This document shows positions 9,790 through 20,139 of a DNA stretch of 64,000 nucleotides, in pieces. Position numbers and translations under genes: made by a program. This DNA comes from Camarhynchus parvulus. Lineage: Eukaryota; Chordata; Aves; Passeriformes; Thraupidae. The notes beneath the pieces were generated by a model. It was not told the origin of the DNA. It saw only the letters and a program-made list of their open reading frames with translations, and did no database searches. Numbering within the stretch: position 1 is the stretch's first letter; each line of letters begins with the position of its first letter. The stretch is taken from positions 19,009,820 to 19,073,819 of the forward strand of contig NC_044582.1 in NCBI RefSeq assembly GCF_901933205.1. The letters are read 5' to 3'.

Positions 9790-12119
9790 CAGCAGCAGCC
9801 AGGATGTGCCGCACGTGTGAGAAGCACGGCCCGCCCGGGGCAGGAACCACAGAGGGGTTTTCCGGGCTCCAGCGAGCGCCTGGGCACTTGAGGTCAGGAG
9901 GCATCTGCAGCGCGAGCTGTTTGAACCCAGCAGCGAGGCAAAGGTGTTTTGAAGGAGACCGGCAAGACAGAGATCTCTGCTCAGATCCTGGAGCCGCTCG
10001 GAGGATGAGTCAAAGGATTCCTGAAACAATTAGAGCTGAGAGGTGCAGCAGCAACAGCACATCCACCGTCAGCAGCCCTGCCAGGCGCCCTCGGCCAGCT
10101 GTTCGTGCTTTCCCTTTAATAAGGCACATTAGGCAATTTCCCATTTAAAAATGTTTATGGGAATATATAAATATTCGCTTATACAGAACTCGCCTGGCCC
10201 TTTGTGCGCAGAGCGGTGGCGAGAGTGACTTGAATTGTTATAAACCTATCCAGACAGCCTGAGGTGGAGCCTCCAGCGCGGGGAGAGGGATGTCTCAGAG
10301 CCCCCTGGGCACTGAGTCCTGCAGGTGCCAGCATGGGACACCCTGCTCCGTGGGACACCGTGTCCCACTGGGCAGGACAGGCCACCCCGGCTGTGTCACA
10401 TCCCCTGTGCCCAGCCCCAGGCAGCGTGGGCAGGGTTTTCCCTCTGTGATTTCCCGATGGCCACAGGAAGAGCTTGCACAGACCCGATCTGGATTTAATC
10501 AAAGGAATTTTTTTTTTCATTTGCTGTCTTATGTGCTGACCACCAAACCACATCCTTCGAGCCTGAGCCCAGCACAGTGAAACAAAAACTAGGCCAGGGC
10601 TTTTTGCTATGGTTTTTTTTCTTTTTTTTCCCTTAGTGCATCAGTTGGGTGCAAAGCTGGCACACACCTCTCCTGCAGCCCCTCTGCTCCCACACAGCCC
10701 CTTCCCAGGGCAGCCTGGCATTCCCAGCCCCCTGAGCCAGGCACTTGCAGCTCCACGTGAAACCTGGGAACTATCCAGATTATGTGCACTGAGCACAGTG
10801 GCAGTGGGAAGCAAATACAGAGGAATAATGAGTAATGACGTGCTGGCAGACCACGTCGGGACCTAATAAGGCACAAGGTGGGGACTGTCCTTGGCTCTCT
10901 CTCGGTTGGTGCAGCCTGGCTGTGGGGTCAGAGCAAACCAGAGGGGCCGCTGGTGCTGGTGGGAGCAGTGGCTGGGGTGTGACTGTCCCTGGCAGCATCC
11001 CACAGCATCCAGGGGCTAGGTGCCTGCGCAGGGAAGTTCTCACGTTCACAGAACAGAGAGCAGCTTTATTGTTGTATTTTGCAAACCAAAACCAGCCGGG
11101 AGTTTCTGAAGAGTCTGCCATCCCCGCAGAGAGCTGTTTAGTCATGCCTGGTGTGTGTGCATGTGAGACAGCGAGGGGAGGGAGGCTCGAGGACTTTGCA
11201 AAGATTAAAGATTTATGCTGACCCTTGAATCTGATCCAAGGCTACTAATCTGCCCTGATCCTATCATCTGCTCAGGGTGGATCTATTTCACTTTCCTTTA
11301 TGGTACTCCTGACTCATTCCACTCCCACTCCAGGCCAGTCCAGTGGGAATGGGAAGCGCTACCACATATTTGTTTGGGTTTGCATTTAAAGCTCTGGACC
11401 TGTAGTGGGTGCAGCTCATAAAGGAAACCAGTGTGGATAAGATATGGGTGAGCTGAATGCTTGGAAACCACTCCCAAACGCAAGCTGAAGTGGTTTGAAA
11501 TCAAGGTGGAGTGATGTACTGAAGGCACAATACTTGGCAGCTACGCCCAGCGTGTGAGAAAGGCATTTAAATCCAAGGTGGTGAGGTAGGCAGGGCACCC
11601 CGTGTGCTTCCAACAGGACAGCCCGGGCCGTGCAGGGTGTGCAGGGCCAGGGAGCTGGTGCCCACCCCTGTCTGCTCTCCTGCCCTCTCTGCCTCTGTGC
11701 TTTGCACCCCTGTGAGCCGCCCATGGGCCTGCAGGAAGCTGTGCCAGGGTTCTGCTCTGCCCTGGCACTGCTCCACCTGGGAAAGGCTGCTCGTGCTCCA
11801 TCACCCTGCTCTGAAATGGCTGCTGGGGCTTCGGTGTAAGGAGCAAGGTGTGGAGGAGAATACAGACCCGATTGTTTGGAGGGCAGAATAAATCTCCTCT
11901 GCCTTCACAATAAAAAATAGCGTAGCAGAAAGAGAAATGGGAGCTTTCCACCCCTCAGCTCTTCTCTGCTGCAGCCACACGTGTCTGGAGGGAGGCTGGG
12001 GATGCCACAGCAGCCTGGCCTGCGTGCCAGCCGGGCTGGGGTGGGTGACACACACCAGGCAGCCCCGGCAGACGGGCAAACAGCGTCAGTCACAGGGCCT
12101 GGCGTGGCTGGACCGGCCG
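9790..12119. other. Intergenic, no gene seen
   Basis: No coding signal. It contains a hairpin at 10342-10376 and AT-rich single-copy stretches (for example 10110-10190). No mobile element recognised. Confidence 0.5.
10342..10376. repeat. Imperfect 17-bp inverted repeat (hairpin)
   Basis: The core TGGGACAC-C-GTGTCCCA at 10351-10367 is perfect. The arms continue outward to CCTGC/GCAGG with one mismatch and one G-T pair. It is within an otherwise unremarkable intergenic stretch. Confidence 0.75.
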
Positions 12120-12860
12120 GGAGATGGAGTGTGCTGTATCCTATTTCAGATCCCCTGGGACATCCTGTTCTCCTGATAACTGATGATATGTAAATATAGC
12201 AAATGCAAAGCCAGGCACTTTCCTAGGGTGCCCGGCCCAGGCTGCTTATAGCACAGGGCTGAGCCCCAGCGGCGCGCTCGGGAACGCCCATCTGCGACTG
12301 CCACACGGGTATCGGGCTTTATTTTTAGTTTAAAACCAAGTTCCTGTTTGTAAGGCCAGAGGGGTTACAGGAAGAAAAATTATGAAGTGGGATCATTTAC
12401 TGCTGTTTTCTTTTCACGTGTCCTTCCTTCCTTCCTCCCTCCCGAGAAATGGGATGTAGCACATCGCTGTTCCAGGCTGTGATGTTCGCCGGTTCCTGCT
12501 CCCTCCGAAGAGGCCCATTAAGCCTCGTGTGACAAAAGGCTCCGTCCTCCCAGCCCCGCCAATTACCCCTGGTTTCTGCTGCTACACGGAGGCGCTTATC
12601 TCATGGTGCTGACTCGCACCTCCTTTCTCTCCGGGCAGTTTTGGGCCGGTCCTGGCGAGCGGGGTGACAGACAGGGCACGGGGATCCCTCCTGGCTCATC
12701 AATCCCTTCCTCCCCGCGCCGCTGAGCAGCCCCAGCAGCCACGGGACTGAGGGAAACAATGGGAACTATTTGGTCAGGTCAGCCAAAGGAGCCTCCTTAA
12801 CGAGCAGAGCCGAGCGCTAATGAGTCCGTGCGCAGCCCCCTGCCCCATGCCCGTCCCTGC
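12120..12860. promoter_or_regulatory. Candidate non-coding regulatory stretch
   Basis: Single-copy sequence with AT-rich clusters (TGATGATATGTAAATATAGC at 12180), a TTCC/TCCC pyrimidine run near 12420-12445 and no ORF of interest. Its texture resembles vertebrate conserved non-coding DNA, but conservation cannot be tested here. Confidence 0.2.
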
Positions 12861-15800
12861 GCCTCTCCTGCGGCCAGGGTCACCGTGCCAGGGGAGCCGC
12901 AGGGATGAGCTTGGCAGGTGCCCACGCGTTTTTCTCCTTCCCTGCCCTGTTAGGGAAAGGTAATCCCGAGCTGACAGGAGGGAGACTGCGAGCTGCTGAC
13001 GGGAATTCCCAGCTGAGAGGTTTTGAGAGCGGTGGGAGCTTTGGCGTGTGGATTAGGTTGCTTATATATACTGTAGTGTGAAGGAAAGGGGCGGTTTTGC
13101 TAATTCCATTGCACTTTGGTTTAATAAAGCAGGATTTGTCTGGTGGGAAAGCGTAGCAGTGGGATTTGAGCTGTGTGAGTCTCATGACTGGTGCTCGCCT
13201 GGCTGGGTGGGAAGCAGGGAAGCATCGATTGCATTCTGTCTCTCCTGTGTTCTCGTGTTTTTAAACATGATTTGAGTGCCCACAGCTTCGGGTGAGCTTT
13301 ATTTGGGATGAGGTTTATTTTAAAAATCCATATGCAGATGCTGGCACTAAATTCTGTTTTCCAGAACTGTTGTGCCCTTGGGAGAGCCAGGACTGCTCAG
13401 TTTGTCAATGCCTCATGTCAAAGACTCACCTAAAGTGAGAAAGGGTAAAGAGGAGGTGGCCAGGACACAGGGGGAGAAGGGACAAGTTAATATCTGGTAC
13501 AGCCTCTGTAGGAAAACGAGATCCTTCTGCTTCTGGTTTTCATGGGAAAGGCCCCAGTGGAAATTTAAAATCTGGATCTGCATCAAATCCTCAAAGTTCA
13601 GTCAGTTTAGAGCGAGGACTTTGGTCCATTCCATCATTCATCAGAGCTGTCTGCAAAACTCGCATCCCAATACTATTTTCCAATCATAAATTCTGCCAAA
13701 GATGCGTGCTTGGATGTGAGACATTTTTCTTCTTTTTCATCCCTTTTGCTAATTTAATTCCCAGATCTAAATCAAGTTTTCCATGTCAGACTTCCAGGAG
13801 CTGGGATGCCCTGTTGGCAGCTGGGGAGCTTTGCTGTGCCCTGTGTGGTGTGCCAGGGGTTGGACAGGTTCCCCTGCCTGCAGGTGACCAAGGGAAGGGG
13901 AGGCCTGGGGGTCAGGCTGCTTCATTGCCAGAGCCCAAGCTTTGGGATGTGCTAGGGAGTAAATCATTACAGTTCTCCTGCCCTTCTCCCCCTTATTATC
14001 AAGAGGATAAAACTGAAGCCATTTTTGGGATATGCACAAATATGCTCCTGATGAGGGCCCTGAGCAACCAGGCAGATTTTCTGAGCAGCCTTGAAGCAGT
14101 AAGGCACAGCAGCCACATGCTGCGCTCTCCCTTATTCTTATTCTTTTCTGTTTTCTTGGGTGTACAATAAGAGCTAATCAAAGTGATGCTCTCCAGCAGG
14201 CTTTTGTGTATGGCATTACAGCAAAATCCTAAATTCCTCTTCCTGCTCATGCATACAAAGCAGGAAGAACGAGGATGGCTCCAGTCTATTTTCAGATGAT
14301 TTAGCCAAGGAGAAAATAACTGGATGGCTGGGAGAGGAGCATTTGATAGGAAATAACCTTGAAGGCCAGCTCTGACATGATGGTGTGAGGTGCCCAGCTC
14401 CCTGTGATGGCGCCACTCCATGAAACGCCAGCAGGAATGTGACTTCCAGAGATGACAAAGGACAATTCAGACAAGCAGAGCACCCAAAATCCAGTGCAAG
14501 AGAGACTGCAGAGTGGGCTGGGGGCTCTTTCTGCTCCTGATTTCAGCACTGACATACACGAAGGTCCCCTGCTCAGTTCAGGACTGTCACCAGGCGCTGA
14601 GGTAGCAGGTTGTGTGCTTGGCTGGAGTAAATGAGTGCAGCTCAGCAGGCTGGGCTTGTGGGAGCCTCTTTGTACCTGTAGATTGTTCATTCTTCCCTCA
14701 CTAAAAGCAAAGGCACCAGCTGGGATTTGCCCCTCACAGCTGGAGCAGGTTGGATGCTCCTTCAGCACAAGGTGAGAGTGTGGTGACACCTGTGACACCT
14801 CTGGGGACAGCTCCCCTGAGATGTTCCTGCCAGCCAGGCTGGGGCTCACATGGGATTGGCTTTGCTGCTCCTGCTGTCCATCTCTTGGGAGCTGCTGATA
14901 ACATCCCTCACGGTGGATTTATCCCGAAAAATAGAGAGGAAGATTTGCTGTGGTGCCCGTGCGCCAGGAGAGGGCTGGCTGTGGGTGCTGGCCCTGCCGG
15001 GCCAGGGAGCCCAGCCAGGGGAGGGAGAGGATGAGGATGAAGGTGAGGACACAGCTAAACCCTTCGGGGAAGGAGGACGGCTTTGCTGAGGCTGCACCCC
15101 CCTCTGCTGGAAAATCCAAGCAAAGGCAGCAGAGCCGCTGGCCAAGGGGAAAACCTGAGAGGAAAAGGGGAAATTAAGGTGCAAGGAACAGAAGTGGGAC
15201 CTGCTGGGACATCGCAGTATCCAGTCTGGGCTCTGCTGGGGTTCATCCCGTGCCTGTCACAGTGAGAGGGCTCCTTCTGGGGACAAGCTGTGCAGAAATT
15301 GGGACACATCACATTTGTGGCAGGCACAATCCCATTTCCCAGAGTGGGAAGGGATAAGTGTGGCAGGGGCAGCACCCAGAGCCATGGCTCAGGCTGGTCC
15401 TGGTGGTGTGGCAGTCTCACAGCAGGCAGAGAATCCTGACTGGAGCCCACAGAGTTGCACAGGCAGGCTCAGTGCTGTGCTGCTGGGTTCAGAGCTGCTC
15501 CAGAGCCTGGGTGGTGCCCAGGTGTGCCCAGGGGCCACGGCTGATGGGCACGAGCTGCAGGACACCTGGTGGGACTGAAATACACAGGGCAGCCCGGACT
15601 GTGGGCACGGGGGTTTGTGGGGAAAGGGGCTGCAGCAGTGTTTGGATATGCCTGGCAGCTGGGAGGGAGCTCTACCCCAAAGCAGAGGCTGCAGAAATGC
15701 CTCTCCTGGCCTGGCACCATGGGCATGGTCCCTGGTGGGCAGCTCATGGCTCAGTCTAACCAAGGAGTCCCTGCTGGGGCCTTCCCAAGGTGCTGCTGCC

Positions 15801-17251
15801 CCTGAATCTGCTCATACAGGTGTCTGTGCAGAGCTGGAGCCCAGGGCTCTGTGCCTGCCTTTCAGAGCCTCTTGGAGGCCGTTTGTGCTTAGGCTGGAAG
15901 AATGGGTTTGTTTCCGTGTAGGTTTAAAATCTAAATTACAGAAAGGGTGAGATGTGGTGACTAGGCTGGCCAAGGCCCTGACTGCACTAAATCTGCAAGC
16001 GTGGGCCTGGCTTTTGTGCAGGGGGCTCTGCAAGTGCCAAGGTCACTGCTAATAAATCTGACTGGAGGACCAGGAGAATTTTATTTAACTTACTGCTAAC
16101 AGCAGGCTCCTTTTTAACTATCTTTTTTATCCCTGCTCCCTTCTGCTGATTCATGCTCCTGCTCCTTCAGCCCTGGGAGATGCCAGCATTCCTAAAGGTC
16201 ATCACTTGCATGCAGCAGCTCCTGCTGGGGAGCGTGTGCCAGCACCTACGAAACCGAAATGCTGAAGCGAGTGCCATCATTTATATTTTCCCTGGCAGTG
16301 ACACACTCTTGCACAGCTTGCCAGCCACCAAGCTGCCACGTTTCCAGCCTTGGGGACTGCTGCAAGGTGAAGGAGGCGTGTGGAGAGTGGTGCCTCCCAA
16401 TGAAGCTGACACCAGGTCACCTTGAGATGAGGGTTCTCACCTGGGCTCACCTGCAGGCAGTCCTGGAGACACCTCAGTGCCTGAGCATGCACCCCTGGCT
16501 TACACCCGGACCCTCCTGCAGGGCAGTGATCCCGTGGCTCTGGGAAATGAGATCCTGCTGCTCACGTCAGGCCGCACGCAGGAGTCACGCTGCTGCCCCT
16601 GCCCTCCCTGCCACCTCCCTCCCCTCTCCTCCCCACCTGGTGCTTTCCTGGGCTGCAGAAAGAGGCAGGATTTTATGGCATGCTGGCAGCGTGCAAACAT
16701 CTCTGAGGAAATAAGTTATGGTTTAATTTTCACGGTGTGTCTCGCTCTCCATGGCAAAGGAATACTTCTGGTTTAGCTCAAGCAGTAACAGCGCAACTGA
16801 CACGTTTATTTTTTCAGGAAAGAAGTGAGGAAGACACAGAGAAATCCTTCCTTTGCCTCCTCGGGTTATTTAATGACTGTTTATGTGGTGGCAGTACCAA
16901 AAATGTTGCATAAAATGACAGGAGGACAGTTACAGACAGTGGCAGGTTTAGGAACCAGTTATTTAATGTCCATCTCTTCTGAGGTGACCACTAACCTTAC
17001 CCTTTCCTTTAAGAGTCTGTAACATGAGAAGACACATATCTTGTATCTGCTATCATCTGCCTCCGTTTCTTTTGATATTATTTTCAGTGAGCCCTGAAAG
17101 AGCAGAGCTGGAAAGAGCCCCAGCTGCCTGCTGGCACTGCAGAGTGAGGCTCCTGTTTGTTCTCACAGCCCTCAGATTCCCCAGATCCAAGAGCTTCTTC
17201 TCCCCTCCACAAGGGAGGATCCTCACCTGGGAGGCACCCACAGTCTCTAAG
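12861..17251. other. Intergenic, no gene seen
   Basis: Mixed-composition sequence without recognisable exons, RNA genes or repeats. Confidence 0.5.
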
Positions 17252-17757
17252 ACATTTTATAATATTATTACATTTTACATAATTTCTATTATTAAATCAA
17301 AATATTATCTATTTTATAATAATTTATATAATTGATATTATTTATATAATAGAATTTATATAAATTTTAATTTTATTCATTCATACATTATTATAGCAAT
17401 AATATTATTATTAATTTATAAATTGTTTTATTAATAACCTATATTTATACACAATAGAATTTTTATTATGTAATAATTTATAATTTATATACACGCATTA
17501 TATATTTATAAATATATAATTATATACTATGTTATATTTTATTATAATATCATATATAATATATATTGTATAATGTATAATTATATATAATTATTATATA
17601 TGTTACATATTATATATATTATATAATATATAATATATAATATATAATATATAATATATAATACACATATATAATATATAATATATGTATTAAATATGTA
17701 CAATATAAATATATATATTATAAAATTAAAATTTACATCGTTTTATATTATAACATT
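17252..17757. repeat. TA-rich low-complexity island
   Basis: About 500 bp of almost pure A/T with runs of ATAT and TATAATATA-type short repeats, sharply bounded on both sides by mixed-composition DNA. No TSDs or element ends are obvious. Confidence 0.9.
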
Positions 17758-19147
17758 TTATAACCCAGCTGGATCCCTGGGAGAAAATCAACACCCAAAG
17801 GAGCAGAGGGCACTACCAGGGCATGTGTGTTTGCCTCCTTAGAGCCCAGCCTGTGAAGGAGCAGGAGAGCAGAACCCCAGAGCAATATTGTCACTGTGTT
17901 TTGGCCGCAGCTCCTTGCTGGGCAGCAGGGGAGGTGCCACACGGCAGGCTCTGTAACTCATCAAATCAATTAGCTCCTTTGTCTGCGGGAGGAGGCGTCA
18001 GCCAGACACAAATTAAAGGAGCGGGCAGTAAGATATTCTGCTCGGAGAGGAGCTGTCCTATTTTCTCATGCTAATGACAGGCTCTGAAATCTGTGCACAA
18101 CTTAGCTCGTTATTAGAACTAATTGGTGCCAGGCATTCCATCCTCTCTGATAGGGCTAACCATGGGGATGAAATTTTCTGAGTTAATGAACCAGAGAATG
18201 GATTAAGAACTTTCAAAGTGCAGTTCATATCTCAGCTTAATTGGAAGGAGTATATTAGTTGGCTTTTTTTATGGATACAAAGGAAAGCTGTGTTTTGGGG
18301 AGGAAAAGCACAGGCACAAATGCCTTCCCTGCCGCTGGGGAGCTGGGGATTCCTCATTTCAGTGCGGCAGAGCTGTGACATTTGAAGGCAGCTCTTTCCC
18401 CAGCCCTGGGAGCCTGAGGAGGGATGGAAATGGGATTGATTCCGTGCATGCAGCACTCGCTGCTCCTCCTGTGCAAGGCCCTGTGAGCAGAGACCAATTA
18501 GTACCATCCTGTAGGTTCCTTGTGGGTTTTTTCTGCTACCTCTCCATTTGTTCCTGCCTGGCCTTACAGTGCACAAGCCACTGTGTAACTCCCCAGAGAG
18601 CTGGAGCCACAAAATTTGTGAACTTGGGCTTACTTTGACTGGGAATTGAAATAACCCCAGTTACAGGGACAAGAACCCTGGTAAATCACCCAAAAAGTCC
18701 ATGCAATGTGTGTTACTCCTTCAACTCCACTTGGAAGTGCTTCCTGCTGGAAACTAAAGTGACCTCAACTAAGTTATAAATGCACCTAATGGAGTACTTT
18801 GGTCAGTGTTACCTATTTGTATACTACTTGTCTACTCATAGTTTATTTGGCTCAAGCAGAAAGTTAGTTTATCAAAGGCCATGCAAAAGGCAGGAACTTC
18901 TGGGGAACATCTGGTTTATGTGAGGGTAACTGGGAATAACGAGGTGAAGTGGGCTGTCCCTTCAGTTTTGGAAGTTCTGTGAGCACACAAAAGGTTTTGT
19001 ATTTCACGTGCTTAAAACATACTTGGGCTAACTGGGAATATTGCAGTTGAAGTTTTTTTAATCCTAATTCCTCTGCAAACTGGGATTGGATTTATGGGTG
19101 GCCCTGAGGGGCCCTCACAGCGCTGCAGGGATGGCACAGCAGGGGTG
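17758..19147. other. Intergenic, includes possible regulatory sequence
   Basis: No coding signal. The stretch 17940-18240 is described separately as a candidate regulatory element. Confidence 0.5.
17940..18240. promoter_or_regulatory. Candidate conserved non-coding element
   Basis: Single-copy, AT-rich stretch with clustered homeodomain-type cores (CAATTAG, GTTATTAGAACTAATTGG) and no ORF. It is 1.8-2 kb upstream of the ARL8B CpG island. The call rests on texture only. Confidence 0.22.
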
Positions 19148-19402
19148 AGGGTTGACACCTTCTCCCCATCCCCACCGTGGTAGGCAAGGACGAGAGGACA
19201 CAGACGGAATCTGTGCCAGGGGACGCTCAGGTTGGACATCAAGAGGAATTTCTTCATGGAAAGGGTGGTCAGGTGTTGGAAGGGGCTGCCCAGGGTGGTG
19301 GAGGAGTCGCTATCCCTGGAGGTGTCCAAGGAACGACTGTACATGGTGACAAGGTGGTGCTGGACTCGATGACCTTGGGGGTTTTCCCCAACCCAATGGA
19401 GC
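19148..19402 (+). mobile_element. CR1 LINE 3' fragment, sense
   Basis: It matches the known 3' untranslated part of avian CR1 in order: CCTTCTCC start, TTGGACATCAAGAGGAATTT, TTCATGGAAAGGGTGGTCAG, GGCTGCCCAGGGTGGTGGAG, then a GGACTCGATGACCTTGG end. The 5' end is truncated, as is usual for CR1. Boundaries are approximate. Confidence 0.85.
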
Positions 19403-19429
19403 CTGTGGTGGAGAGGGCAGAGCCTGCTC

Positions 19430-19735
19430 CATGGCAGGGTCAGGGGGTGTCACCACTGCCCACCCTGCTCCATGGCGGGATTGGGGTGACACAGCCCTCC
19501 TCACCACACCCAACATGGTGGGATCAGGAGGGACACATCCTTCTCACCACACCCAGTATGGTGGGATCAGGAGGGACACATCCTTCTCACCACACCCAGT
19601 ATGGTGGGCTCAAGGGTGTCCCCACTGCCCACCCTGCTCCATGGCGAGATTGGGGTGACACAGCCCTCCTCACCGCACCCAACATGGCGGCTCAGGTGTC
19701 ACACCCTCCTCACCACACCCAACATGGCGGCCCCG
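19430..19735. repeat. Tandem array upstream of the ARL8B promoter
   Basis: Diverged tandem units built on CACACCCARYATGGYGG with a TCCTCACC or TTCTCACC lead-in, including two near-identical ~48-bp copies around 19520-19610 and two longer blocks with CCCACCCTGCTCCATGGCG. The last two copies carry ATGGCGG instead of ATGGTGG. Confidence 0.8.
19681..19731 (+). promoter_or_regulatory. ARL8B: Two YY1-like sites, 40 bp apart
   Basis: AACATGGCGGC occurs at 19681-19691 and 19721-19731 and matches the YY1 consensus AANATGGCGGC. Both lie at the promoter-proximal end of the tandem array, about 300 bp before the ARL8B ATG. Binding is inferred. Confidence 0.45.
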
Positions 19736-19820
19736 CCCCGCCCTGTCCCGCCGCGGGTCCTCCGGCCGCCAGGGGGCGCTGCGGGTTGGGGCGGGGCCGG
19801 CGGGGCCGGGTGACCGCGGC

Positions 19821-19830
19821 GTCACGTGAG
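19821..19830 (+). promoter_or_regulatory. ARL8B: CLEAR-like E-box GTCACGTGAG
   Basis: Nine of ten bases match GTCACGTGAC, the CLEAR element bound by TFEB/TFE3/MITF at lysosomal gene promoters. The CACGTG core is also bound by USF, CLOCK-type and BHLHE40 proteins. It lies ~190 bp before the ATG of a lysosomal gene. Function is inferred. Confidence 0.5.
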
Positions 19831-20016
19831 GGCGGCGGGGGAGCCGGGCCCGGACGAGCGCGGCTGTCCCGGAGCGGCGGAGAGCAGCGCCCGGCGCGGC
19901 CCAGCGCGGCTCGGCACCGCACAGCCCGGCACAGCCCGGCCCGCAGCGTCCCGGCCCGCCGGAGCCATCGCCCGGCCCGACCCGCAGCGCCCCCGGCCCG
20001 CCCGCCCGCCGCCACG

Positions 20017-20139
20017 ATGCTGGCGCTGCTGTCCCGGCTGCTCGACTGGTTCCGCTCGCTCTTCTGGAAGGAGGAGATGGAGCTGACCCTGGTGGGGCTG
20101 CAGTACTCGGGCAAGACCACCTTCGTCAACGTCATCGCG
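20017..20139 (+). CDS. ARL8B: ARL8B coding exon 1
   Basis: Residues 1-41, from the ATG through the P-loop to NVIA. Ends in phase 0 with donor GTGAGC. Confidence 0.96.

Noticed and set aside
9048..10148. 366-codon plus-strand and 393-codon minus-strand ORFs
   Set aside because: They are products of the 69-bp minisatellite period, open on both strands, with no domain and no splice signals.
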